Shown here: positions 48,744 through 57,055 of the stretch, piece after piece
Layout: every line of letters starts with the position of its first letter
Numbering within the stretch: position 1 is the first letter of the stretch
From: Caballeronia mineralivorans PML1(12)
GTDB lineage: Bacteria > Pseudomonadota > Gammaproteobacteria > Burkholderiales > Burkholderiaceae
DNA length: 64,000 nucleotides
Reading direction: 5' to 3'
NCBI RefSeq assembly: GCF_001028175.1
Contig: NZ_AEJF01000144.1
Location: 1 to 64,000 of the forward strand
Program-made: the position numbers and the translations under genes
Notes under the pieces: model-generated
Seen by the model: the letters and a program-made list of their open reading frames with translations, nothing else
Database searches by the model: none
Told to the model about the DNA's origin: nothing

Positions 48744-50984
48744 ATGAATCTAATGACACGTCCTCCATCGCCTCCGGTCGATAAAGAAGAAGATCTCGAT
48801 CTCGTCACGATCCTGGATGTCATGATCGAAAGCCGTTGGCTGATCGCTTTGGTGACCGGCGCCTTCCTGGCGCTCGGCCTCCTGTACGCGTTCGCTACCG
48901 AGCCCGTCTATCAGACGGACATCATGATCCAGGTAGAAGAAAGTCCCGACTCGTCGGCGGCCAAGAGCATGCTGGGCGACGTGTCGTCCCTCTTCGACGT
49001 GAAGTCGACGGCCGCCGCGGAGAGCCAGATCCTGGCCTCCCGCCTCGTTGTCACGCGGGCGGTGGAGCAGCTGCGGACCTACATAGAAGCCGGCCCCAGG
49101 CGCTTTCCGGTCATCGGCAACTGGCTGGCGCGGCAGAACGACAATCTGTCCACACCCGGCCTGTTCGGGTTCGGTGGTTATGGATGGGGCAATGAACGCA
49201 TCGACGTGCAACGCTTCGACGTGCCGCAGGATCTCGAGAGCAAACGATTCACGCTGGCTGTCACCGACGCTACCCACTACCGTTTGTCGGGCAGCGATCT
49301 GGACCAGCCGTTCACGGGCCAGGTCGGCCGGCTCGAAACGATTCCCTCGTCCTACGGGAACCTGAGCCTGCTGGTCAACAGCTTGCACGGCAACGCCGGC
49401 GCGGAGTTCGTCCTGAGGCGTTATTCGAAGCTCAAGACCATCGAAAAACTGCAGGACAACCTCGACGTGCAGGAGAAGGTCAAGCAGTCGGGCATCCTGA
49501 TCGCGAGCCTGCAGGACACCAAGCCGCGGCGCGTAGCCGACCTGCTGAACGCGATCGCCACGCTGTACGTGGCTCAGAACGTGGCGCGCAAGTCCGCTGA
49601 AGCGGCGCAGTCGCTCCAGTTCCTCGATACCCAGTTGCCTGAAATAAAGTCGCGGCTTGAAGTGGCGCAGGCGCGCTACACCGCCATGCGCGACCGGCGC
49701 GGATCGATCGACATGACCGAGGAAGCCAAGCTTGCGCTGGCCCAATCCGCCGATGCCAAGACGCGGCTGCTCGAGTTGCAGCAGCGGCGCGACGAACTGA
49801 TCCTGCGCTTCAACCCGACGCATCCGGCCATTCGTGCAATCGACGAGCAGCTTGCCAGCCTGCGCCGCTTCACTGACACTTCCGCAGCCCAGATCAAGCT
49901 GCTGCCCGATGCGCAACAGGACATTGTCAGGTCGATGCTCGATGTCCAGGTGAATACCGATCTTTATACCTCGCTCCTGAACAACTTCCAGCAATTGCAG
50001 CTGGTCAAGGCGGGCAAGACCGGCAACGTGCGGCTGGTCGACACGGCCGTCACGCCCGAAGATCCGGTAAAACCGAAACGTTTGCTCGTCGTGCTCGGTT
50101 CGCTGCTGGCGGGCGGATTTCTCGGTGTAGTCGTGGCGTTCGTCAGAAACATGCTGTTTCGCGGCATCAGTGATCCTAATGAAATAGAGCGGCGCAGCGG
50201 CCTGCATGTTTATTCGACCATCCCGTTGAGCGAACGGCAGCAGGCGCTATCCAAGCGGATCCGCGCCAAGGCGCCGGGCGTGAAGATGCTGGCGCTGGAT
50301 GCGCCGGAAGACCCGTCCATCGAAAGCTTCCGCAGCCTTCGGACCGCGCTTCAGTTCACGATGTTCAACGCGAAGAATAACGTCGTGCTGATCACGGGGC
50401 CGGCGCCTTCAGTCGGCAAATCGTTCGTCTCGGCGAACTTCGCTACGGTGCTGAGCACCGCCGGAAAACGTGTGCTGCTGATCGACGCCGACTTGCGGAA
50501 AGGGTATCTCCACCAGTATTTCGGTCTGGAACGCGGTGTCGGGCTGTCGGAGGTCATCTCGGGCCAAAGCAGCGTGGAGGCGGCGTTGCACCGGGGTGTC
50601 GTGCCGGATCTGGACTTCATTTCCACGGGCGCGCAACCGCGCAACCCGGCCGAACTACTGCTTAACGACCGGCTGCTCAAGCTGGTGCAAGAGGTTTCGG
50701 AGGCGTACGACATCGTCGTGATCGATACGGCGCCGGTACTGGTCGCCGCCGATGCCGGCATTCTCGCGCCCGCTGCGGGCACCGTGTTCCTGGTCGCCTG
50801 GGCGAGCGTGACCAAGATGGGCGAGATTACGGAGTCGGTGAAGCGGCTGGCGCAGAGTGGGGTCGAGCCGACCGGCGTGCTGTTCAATGGCCTGAACCTG
50901 ATGCATGTGAAGTACGGCTATGGTTCGAAGTACGGCGCCTACCGGTACGCGGCTTACGCGTATGAAAGCGACGCGAAAAAGTAG
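48744..50984 (+). CDS. wzc: Wzc-type polysaccharide co-polymerase and tyrosine autokinase
   Basis: 746-residue inner-membrane protein. An N-terminal Wzz domain with TM1 (WLIALVTGAFLALGLLYAFA), a long periplasmic coiled region, a Pro/Gly TM2 around LLVVLGSLLAGGFLGVVVAF, and a cytosolic BY-kinase: Walker A GPAPSVGKSF near residue 553, Walker A' LLIDADLRKG near 580, and a C-terminal Tyr cluster YGYGSKYGAYRYAAYAYESD. Controls chain length and export with Wza; phosphorylation is reversed by Wzb. Confidence 0.95.
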   Translation: MNLMTRPPSPPVDKEEDLDLVTILDVMIESRWLIALVTGAFLALGLLYAFATEPVYQTDIMIQVEESPDSSAAKSMLGDVSSLFDVKSTAAAESQILASRLVVTRAVEQLRTYIEAGPRRFPVIGNWLARQNDNLSTPGLFGFGGYGWGNERIDVQRFDVPQDLESKRFTLAVTDATHYRLSGSDLDQPFTGQVGRLETIPSSYGNLSLLVNSLHGNAGAEFVLRRYSKLKTIEKLQDNLDVQEKVKQSGILIASLQDTKPRRVADLLNAIATLYVAQNVARKSAEAAQSLQFLDTQLPEIKSRLEVAQARYTAMRDRRGSIDMTEEAKLALAQSADAKTRLLELQQRRDELILRFNPTHPAIRAIDEQLASLRRFTDTSAAQIKLLPDAQQDIVRSMLDVQVNTDLYTSLLNNFQQLQLVKAGKTGNVRLVDTAVTPEDPVKPKRLLVVLGSLLAGGFLGVVVAFVRNMLFRGISDPNEIERRSGLHVYSTIPLSERQQALSKRIRAKAPGVKMLALDAPEDPSIESFRSLRTALQFTMFNAKNNVVLITGPAPSVGKSFVSANFATVLSTAGKRVLLIDADLRKGYLHQYFGLERGVGLSEVISGQSSVEAALHRGVVPDLDFISTGAQPRNPAELLLNDRLLKLVQEVSEAYDIVVIDTAPVLVAADAGILAPAAGTVFLVAWASVTKMGEITESVKRLAQSGVEPTGVLFNGLNLMHVKYGYGSKYGAYRYAAYAYESDAKK

Positions 50985-51046
50985 GCGTGTGAGTGCAGTG
51001 GCCCATGTTGTAGTCTTGAGCGCGTGATGCCGTTGAACCAATCCTG

Positions 51047-51063
51047 CCCGTCAAGGTGACGGG
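51047..51063. promoter_or_regulatory. Short hairpin between wzc and kdsA
   Basis: CCCGTCA-AGG-TGACGGG, an exact 7-bp stem 30 bases before the kdsA start. No U-run. It may be an attenuator or RNA-processing site that separates export from Kdo genes. Confidence 0.3.
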
Positions 51064-51093
51064 TCCCGATGTATTGCTACCTGGACAATAGAC

Positions 51094-51960
51094 ATGACTG
51101 CCAGTCAACAAATGTTGGTGATTTCAGACGACATTTTCGTATCCAATCAAGCGCCGTTCGTGTTGTTCGGCGGTATCAACGTACTCGAAGATCTCGACTC
51201 GACGCTGGCTGCCTGCGCGCGATACGTCGACGTCACGGAACGCCTGGGCATTCCATTCGTTTTCAAGGCATCGTTCGACAAGGCCAACCGCTCGTCCATG
51301 CATTCATACCGCGGAGTCGGGCTGGAAGAAGGCTTGCGGATTTTCGAAGCAGTCAAGCTGCGCTTCGGCGTCCCGGTGCTGACCGACGTTCACGAGATTG
51401 CACAGGCCAAGCCGGTTGCCGAAGTGGTCGACGTGCTGCAGATCCCCGCGTTCCTCGCGCGTCAGACGGATCTGGTCGTTGCGATCGCGCAGACCGGCCG
51501 GACCGTCAACATCAAGAAGCCGCAGTTCATGAGCCCGGCCCAGGTCAGGCACGTGGTCAACAAGTGCCACGAGGCGGGCAACCAGAACGTCATCCTGTGC
51601 GAACGCGGCAGTTCGTTCGGTTATGACAATCTCGTCGTCGACATGCTCGGTTTCCGGACCATGCGCGAAGCGTCGGGCGGCTGCCCGGTGATCTTCGATG
51701 TCACGCACAGCCTGCAACGCCGCGACGCCGGCAGCGAAGCGTCCGGCGGCCGCCGCGAACAAGTGTTCGAACTCGCGCGCGCAGGTCTTGCCGCCGGCGT
51801 GGCGGGGCTCTTTCTCGAAGCGCATGAGAACCCGGATCAGGCACGCTGCGACGGTCCAAGTGCACTGCCGCTTGCGCTGCTCGAACCGTTTCTTGTCCAG
51901 ATGAAAGCGGTCGACGATCTGGTCAAGTCGTTCACGCCTGTCGAGGAAGGCCTGTTGTGA
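51094..51960 (+). CDS. kdsA: 3-deoxy-8-phosphooctulonate (Kdo-8-P) synthase
   Basis: 288-residue class I-like aldolase condensing PEP with arabinose-5-phosphate. FVLFGGINVLED, KASFDKANRSSMHSYRG, GVPVLTDVHE, QIPAFLARQTDL, VNIKKPQFMSP and CERGSSFGYDNLVVDMLG are KdsA hallmarks. Asn29 in FGGIN stands where metal-dependent enzymes have Cys, so it should be of the metal-independent class. Being in the polysaccharide operon, it is probably a second copy beside the housekeeping kdsA for lipopolysaccharide. Confidence 0.93.
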   Translation: MTASQQMLVISDDIFVSNQAPFVLFGGINVLEDLDSTLAACARYVDVTERLGIPFVFKASFDKANRSSMHSYRGVGLEEGLRIFEAVKLRFGVPVLTDVHEIAQAKPVAEVVDVLQIPAFLARQTDLVVAIAQTGRTVNIKKPQFMSPAQVRHVVNKCHEAGNQNVILCERGSSFGYDNLVVDMLGFRTMREASGGCPVIFDVTHSLQRRDAGSEASGGRREQVFELARAGLAAGVAGLFLEAHENPDQARCDGPSALPLALLEPFLVQMKAVDDLVKSFTPVEEGLL

Positions 51961-52505
51961 AGAGCGGCTATCGCGGGGCGATCCGGCTCGTTCTGTTCGA
52001 TGTCGACGGCGTGTTGACGGACGGGTCGATCTATCTGGACGGCGAGGGCGAATGCATCAAGCCGTTCAACGTGAAAGATGGCGTGGCGGTAGCGTTGCTG
52101 CGCGCGCATGGCATTGCGACGGGCGTCGTGTCCGCGCGCTCGAGCCCCGCGCTGACGCTACGCGCGAGGCAACTCAAGTTCGATGTCGTCGTCACCGGCT
52201 GCGACAACAAGCTGTCGGCGTACGAACGTATCAGGGCGCAGCATGCGCTGCAGGACGCGCAGATTGCATTCGTAGGCGACGACGTGATCGACCTCGCGGC
52301 CATGGCGATCGCCGGATATTCGTGCGCACCGGCGGACGCACATCCGCTCGTGCTGCGGGCTGCCGCGTACGTGACTCAATGCGACGGCGGCCACGGTGTC
52401 GCCCGCGACGTAGCCGACCATCTTCTCGCGCTCGGCGGCCTGACGCTCGACACCGCGTACGCGCCTCTTATCAAGAAATGGAGCCGACATGACGTCAGGC
52501 AATGA
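51957..52505 (+). CDS. kdsC: Kdo-8-phosphate phosphatase
   Basis: 182-residue HAD phosphatase of the tetrameric KdsC type. LFDVDGVLTDGSIYLDG (nucleophile Asp), SARSSPALTLRARQL, Lys in GCDNKLSAYERI, and FVGDDVIDLAAM. The GTG start overlaps the kdsA stop as GTGA. Overlaps kdsB by 17 bases. Confidence 0.9.
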   Translation: MKSGYRGAIRLVLFDVDGVLTDGSIYLDGEGECIKPFNVKDGVAVALLRAHGIATGVVSARSSPALTLRARQLKFDVVVTGCDNKLSAYERIRAQHALQDAQIAFVGDDVIDLAAMAIAGYSCAPADAHPLVLRAAAYVTQCDGGHGVARDVADHLLALGGLTLDTAYAPLIKKWSRHDVRQ

Positions 52506-53289
52506 CCGGCCGCGGGTTCATGTGGTCATCCCCGCTCGCTACGGATCGACACGGCTGCCTGCCAAGCCGCTGATCGAACTCGCGGGCGTGCCGATGATCG
52601 TGCGCGTCTACCGGCGCGTCAGGGCCGCGCTGGATGCGCTCGACGCAGACACGAACGTGATCGTGGCGATCGACGACGAGCGGATTGCCGCCGTGCTCGA
52701 CGCCTATAACGTTCCGGCGCTGCTGACCGATCCTGAGCATCGCTCGGGTACGGATCGAAGCGCCGAAGTGGCGGAGCGTCTCGGCTGGCATGCCGACGAT
52801 CTCATCGTCAATGTGCAGGGCGACGAGCCTCTGCTGCCGTCCGCGCTGCTCACGGCGTTCATTGCGTTCTGTAACGACGATCCGCAATTGCGCATGGCGA
52901 CGGTCGCCGCTCTTGTCACGGATGCGGCCCACCTGCACGATCCGAACATCGTGAAGCTTGTTGTCAATGCAGCCGGCGACGCCGCGCTGTTCTCCCGCTC
53001 GCCCATCCCCTTTTGCCGCGATGTTCCCACCGGCCAATGGCCGTTGCCGGCGTTCCTGCGTCATATCGGGATCTATGCGTATCGCCGCTCGGTGATCGGC
53101 ACGCTGGCGCAGGAACCCATGTGCGAACTCGAGCAGCGGGAAAAACTCGAGCAGTTGCGGGCGATCTGGCTCGGCATTCCGATCAAGGTCATGACCTGGC
53201 CAGAAGCGCCGCCGCACGGCGTCGATACGTGGGACGACGTGAAGCGGGTGTCCGATTTTCTAATCGCCAGTAACGGAGCGTGTTCATGA
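52489..53289 (+). CDS. kdsB: CMP-Kdo synthetase
   Basis: 266-residue cytidylyltransferase activating Kdo for transfer. VVIPARYGSTRLPAKPLIEL, RSGTDRSAEVAERLGWHADD, VNVQGDEPLLP and HIGIYAYRRSVI are KdsB/KpsU signatures. Start ATG 52489 lies inside the end of kdsC (17-base overlap), consistent with coupling in the kdsA-C-B-D series. Confidence 0.93.
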   Translation: MTSGNDRPRVHVVIPARYGSTRLPAKPLIELAGVPMIVRVYRRVRAALDALDADTNVIVAIDDERIAAVLDAYNVPALLTDPEHRSGTDRSAEVAERLGWHADDLIVNVQGDEPLLPSALLTAFIAFCNDDPQLRMATVAALVTDAAHLHDPNIVKLVVNAAGDAALFSRSPIPFCRDVPTGQWPLPAFLRHIGIYAYRRSVIGTLAQEPMCELEQREKLEQLRAIWLGIPIKVMTWPEAPPHGVDTWDDVKRVSDFLIASNGACS

Positions 53290-54221
53290 ACGATTCCCCT
53301 TTTATCGCGTCTGCCGGGCGCGTGTTCGACATCGAAGCCCGCGCTGTGGCTGCACTTGCGGCGCGGCTGGACGAGGACTATTCGCGCGCGGTGCGGACCA
53401 TCCTGGAGTCGACGGGGCGGGTGATCGTGTGCGGCATGGGCAAGTCCGGCATTGTCGGGCGAAAGATTGCCGCGACGCTGGCAAGCACCGGCACGCCCGC
53501 CTTTTTCATGCATCCCGGTGAGGCTTATCACGGCGATCTCGGCATGGTGAAGGGTAACGACGTCTTCATAGCCATTTCGAATTCGGGCGAGACGCATGAG
53601 GTCATCCAGCTCTTGCCATTCCTCAAGCAGAACGGTAACGCCGTGATCGCGATGACCGGCAAGCCCGGCTCGACATTGGCGAACGCAGCGTTTTGCCACC
53701 TCAATGTCGCAGTCGAACGCGAGGCGTGCCCGTTGCAACTCGCGCCGACCGCGTCCACCACGGCGACGCTCGCAATGGGCGATGCATTAGCCGTCACGCT
53801 CATGGAAGCCCGCGATTTCCGGCCCGAGAGCTTCGCCCGGTTTCACCCCGGCGGCTCGCTTGGCCGACGGCTGCTGCGGATGGTCGAGGACGAAATGGTC
53901 AGCGACGCGCTACCGTTTGTAGAGGGCGCGGCGAAGGTGATGGAAGTCGTGTCAGTGATGACAAAAAGCAACCTGGGCATCGCGATCGTCAGAACCGGGG
54001 ACGGTCATGGTCTCGTGACCGACGGCGATATTCGACGTGTGATCGAGGTGCATGGACAGGATGCCTTCGGCAAGTCGGCAAGCGAATTCATGTCGCATAA
54101 CCCGGTTACCACCCGGATCGGCACACGAGTGGAAGATGCACTGGCGCTGCTGGAGCGGCACAAGATCACTTCGCTGCTCGTGGTTGATCACGCGGGCATT
54201 GTTGGTGTGTTCAAGAAGTAA
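53286..54221 (+). CDS. kdsD: Arabinose-5-phosphate isomerase (KdsD/KpsF), shortened C-terminus
   Basis: 311 residues. SIS isomerase domain with VCGMGKSGIVGRKIAATLAS, MHPGEAYHGDLGMV and SNSGETHEVIQLLPFLKQNG, followed by two CBS domains. It supplies arabinose-5-phosphate for KdsA. The second CBS domain stops at LLVVDHAGIVGVFKK, where E. coli KdsD and relatives continue with about 15 residues (x-x-HDLLRAGVV type); the loss may be tolerated because catalysis is in the SIS domain. ATGA overlap with kdsB. Confidence 0.9.
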   Translation: MNDSPFIASAGRVFDIEARAVAALAARLDEDYSRAVRTILESTGRVIVCGMGKSGIVGRKIAATLASTGTPAFFMHPGEAYHGDLGMVKGNDVFIAISNSGETHEVIQLLPFLKQNGNAVIAMTGKPGSTLANAAFCHLNVAVEREACPLQLAPTASTTATLAMGDALAVTLMEARDFRPESFARFHPGGSLGRRLLRMVEDEMVSDALPFVEGAAKVMEVVSVMTKSNLGIAIVRTGDGHGLVTDGDIRRVIEVHGQDAFGKSASEFMSHNPVTTRIGTRVEDALALLERHKITSLLVVDHAGIVGVFKK

Positions 54222-54522
54222 CGGGCAATTAGGATAGTGAATATCCATCGAGACACGTATTAAGCATTGCGAAGTTATTCGTGGATCGACGAGTTTTCAG
54301 CTCTTTCGTCCCTGGCACCTTCTGTTTCTCTATCCAGAGCTGACAAAAGCGTGTCGCAGTCGGACACGCGGGCCGCATCGCTTTTAGCCGCGTGTACAGT
54401 GATTTTACGTCGACAAGACGCCGCTATTTTCAACTCACTCCAGTCATACCGCCGTCTTGAACGCCTGGACTTTCAAGGACGAAGCGTAACCGGTATCGAT
54501 TATTTGACCAGGGATGAGGGTA
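54222..54522 (+). other. Spacer before manC with an inverted repeat
   Basis: 301 bases with no supported gene. GCGTGTC-N7-GACACGC at 54349-54369 is an exact 7-bp inverted repeat that could be an operator or hairpin. The gap suggests that manC and the genes after it have their own promoter. Confidence 0.4.
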
Positions 54523-55950
54523 ATGAGCATTTTTCCGGTGATCCTGTGCGGCGGCAGCGGAACCCGTCTATGGCCGATGTCTCGCGGCGGATATCCGAAG
54601 CAGTATCTCCGGCTCGCAGGGGACCACTCGCTGATTCAGGAAACACTGCTGCGTTTGCGCGGCATGGCGGACATGACGGCGCCGATCATTGTGTCGAACA
54701 AGGAGCAGCGGTTCTTGATCGCCGAACAACTGCGTCAGGTGGGGGAGAACGCCGCAACGATCGTGCTCGAACCGGCAGCTCGTAATACTGCGCCGGCAAT
54801 CGCGGTGGCGGCTTTGCTGGCGATGCACAAGTCTCCTGAAGCGCTTCTACTGGTCTTGCCATCCGATCACGTGATCAAGCATCAGGCGCCTTTTGAGCGA
54901 CTGATCGAGGATGCCGCTGATATCGCTAGCGACAACTATCTGGTCACCTTCGGTATCAGCCCGACCGAGGCGCATACGGGCTACGGCTACATCCGCAGGG
55001 GTGCGCGGCTTGTCAACACCGTGGGCACTTTTGCGGTCGAGGCCTTCGTCGAGAAGCCGGATGCCGCTACAGCGACGCGTTTTGTCGAACATGGTGGTTA
55101 TTACTGGAACAGCGGCATGTTGATGCTGAAGGCATCAACCTATATGGAAGAGTTGAGCCGCCATGAACCGGAGATCGCACAGCTCGCAGAGCTGTCGCTC
55201 AAAGCGGCCACTCGCAGCGGCGATTTCGTGAACCTCGACGAGGCTGCTTTCGCCGGGTGCCCAGGTATCTCCGTCGATTATGCGGTGCTGGAGAAGACGG
55301 ATCGTGCGGCGGTGATCGCCGCGGTGGATCTCGGCTGGAGCGACATAGGCTCGTGGGCCGCACTTGCTGACATTGCGCAAGCCAATGCGAATGGCAACGT
55401 TCTTCTCGGCGATGTACTGCAGGAGGATATGTCGAACTCATACGTCCGCGCGGAACACCGGATGGTCGCCGCTATCGGCCTGGACAACGTCGTGATTGTG
55501 GAAACGGCCGACGCCGTCCTGATCGTGCATCGCGATAAGACGCAGAGCGTAAAGAGGATCGTTGAACAGCTTAACGGATCGGGGCGTCAGGAATCGGTTA
55601 CGCATCGGCGAGTGGTGAGGCCATGGGGGTCGTATGAATCTATCGACCAGGGCGAGCGCTTCCAGGTTAAACGAATTGTGGTGAATCCGGGCGCGCAGTT
55701 GAGCTTGCAGATGCATCACCATCGCGCGGAGCACTGGATCGTCGTGAAAGGGACCGCGCTGGTTACGAACGGCGACAAGCAAATCATGCTGACGGAAAAC
55801 CAGTCGACCTACATTCCGCTTGGTGTGACACATCGCCTTCTTAACCCTGGAAAGATTCCCCTGGAACTTATTGAAGTCCAGTCCGGCTCCTATCTTGCGG
55901 AAGACGACATCGTTCGCTTCGACGACAGCTACGGCCGGGTTCACATATGA
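54523..55950 (+). CDS. manC: Mannose-1-phosphate guanylyltransferase/mannose-6-phosphate isomerase
   Basis: 475-residue bifunctional enzyme making GDP-mannose. Nucleotidyltransferase signature LCGGSGTRLWPMSRGGYPKQ, AFVEKPDAATA, then the cupin isomerase domain with PWGSYESIDQGERFQVKRI and QLSLQMHHHRAEHWIVVKGT (metal His). ATG 54523 has AGGG five bases upstream and gives the standard MSIFPVILCGG start; ATG 54514 is in frame. Confidence 0.93.
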   Translation: MSIFPVILCGGSGTRLWPMSRGGYPKQYLRLAGDHSLIQETLLRLRGMADMTAPIIVSNKEQRFLIAEQLRQVGENAATIVLEPAARNTAPAIAVAALLAMHKSPEALLLVLPSDHVIKHQAPFERLIEDAADIASDNYLVTFGISPTEAHTGYGYIRRGARLVNTVGTFAVEAFVEKPDAATATRFVEHGGYYWNSGMLMLKASTYMEELSRHEPEIAQLAELSLKAATRSGDFVNLDEAAFAGCPGISVDYAVLEKTDRAAVIAAVDLGWSDIGSWAALADIAQANANGNVLLGDVLQEDMSNSYVRAEHRMVAAIGLDNVVIVETADAVLIVHRDKTQSVKRIVEQLNGSGRQESVTHRRVVRPWGSYESIDQGERFQVKRIVVNPGAQLSLQMHHHRAEHWIVVKGTALVTNGDKQIMLTENQSTYIPLGVTHRLLNPGKIPLELIEVQSGSYLAEDDIVRFDDSYGRVHI

Positions 55951-56138
55951 CCGAAACGGCATGCACGCGTTGGCGTGTCGTGACCCGGTGAGCCATAGGG
56001 GACTCAGTGGCGCGCGCTAGAAGAATGTAAGCGCGAATGCGCGTCCGTTTGCAAGCATCTCGTGACCCATGTCGATTACAAATTGATTCGGACTACTACG
56101 TCAGTAACGTCTCTCATGACGAAATCCTCTTGACCACC

Positions 56139-56933
56139 ATGGCGACAACAAAGATGAAGAAAGTACACACGATATTCGGAATCGACATCGACGCTATTCC
56201 AATGGAGGTCGCCGTCGGCAGACTCGTTGAGTGGCTTGAATCGCCATTGGTGGCGTGCCGGTATGTGGTTACGCCAAACGTCGATCACATTGTCAAACTG
56301 AAAAAGCTTGCGCTTTTCCGCGACGCCTACAAGGCGGCTTCCATGGTCGTGGCGGATGGAAAACCGCTGGTCCTGGCTTCTCGGTTGCTGGGTCGCCCGC
56401 TTCCAGAAACGGTGCCGGGCAGTGACCTGGTGCCGCGTCTGCTTGAGAAAGCGAGCGTGATGCAGCAGCCCGTGAAGGTATTCCTGCTTGGTGCAGCGCC
56501 AGGCGTAGCCGACCGGGCGGGATCGATCATTGCGCGTCGATGGCCTCACGTTATGGTTGCCGGTACTCATAGCCCGCCCTTCGGTTTCGAACACGTACCC
56601 GAGGAATGCGATCGTATCGTCGCGCAGATTTCGGCCTGTCAACCTGATCTTTTGATCGTTGGTTTGGGGGCGCCTAAACAGGAGTTGTGGGTTCACGCGC
56701 ATAAAGAGCGGATTGAAGCGAAGGTCGTTATTTGCGCCGGCGCGACGATCGACTTTATCGCGGGATCAAAAGCGCGGGCGCCGGTATGGATGCGTCAGGC
56801 GGGGCTCGAATGGCTGCATCGGATCGTGTGCGAGCCAAGGCGTCTTCTGGGCAGATATGTTCACGACGCGCTAGTCTTTCCGACTGTTCTGCTGCGTGAA
56901 ATATTCAGCAGCGGCGTCAATGAAAAAGGCTGA
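56139..56933 (+). CDS. WecG/TagA/CpsF-family (GT26) glycosyltransferase
   Basis: 264-residue GT26 enzyme, typically transferring ManNAcA, ManNAc or glucose to a lipid-linked acceptor. Features: TPNVDHIVKLKKLALFRDAY, ADGKPLVLASRLLGRPLPE, GSDLVPRLLEKA and GLGAPKQELWVHAH. Start ATG 56139 (MATTKMKKVHTIFGI) chosen because the domain begins there; the frame goes back to 56037 without similarity. Donor cannot be predicted from sequence. Confidence 0.85.
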   Translation: MATTKMKKVHTIFGIDIDAIPMEVAVGRLVEWLESPLVACRYVVTPNVDHIVKLKKLALFRDAYKAASMVVADGKPLVLASRLLGRPLPETVPGSDLVPRLLEKASVMQQPVKVFLLGAAPGVADRAGSIIARRWPHVMVAGTHSPPFGFEHVPEECDRIVAQISACQPDLLIVGLGAPKQELWVHAHKERIEAKVVICAGATIDFIAGSKARAPVWMRQAGLEWLHRIVCEPRRLLGRYVHDALVFPTVLLREIFSSGVNEKG

Positions 56934-57055
56934 AATTTCTCGTCTTCGAATTCCCATGGCAGTCGCTTCGGCTTGCCTTAGAACTGGCAGACGGAACAAC
57001 GCGACGGTGCGCGGCATTTCCGTCCGCAATTACCTGGCCACTATGGGGTCTTGCA

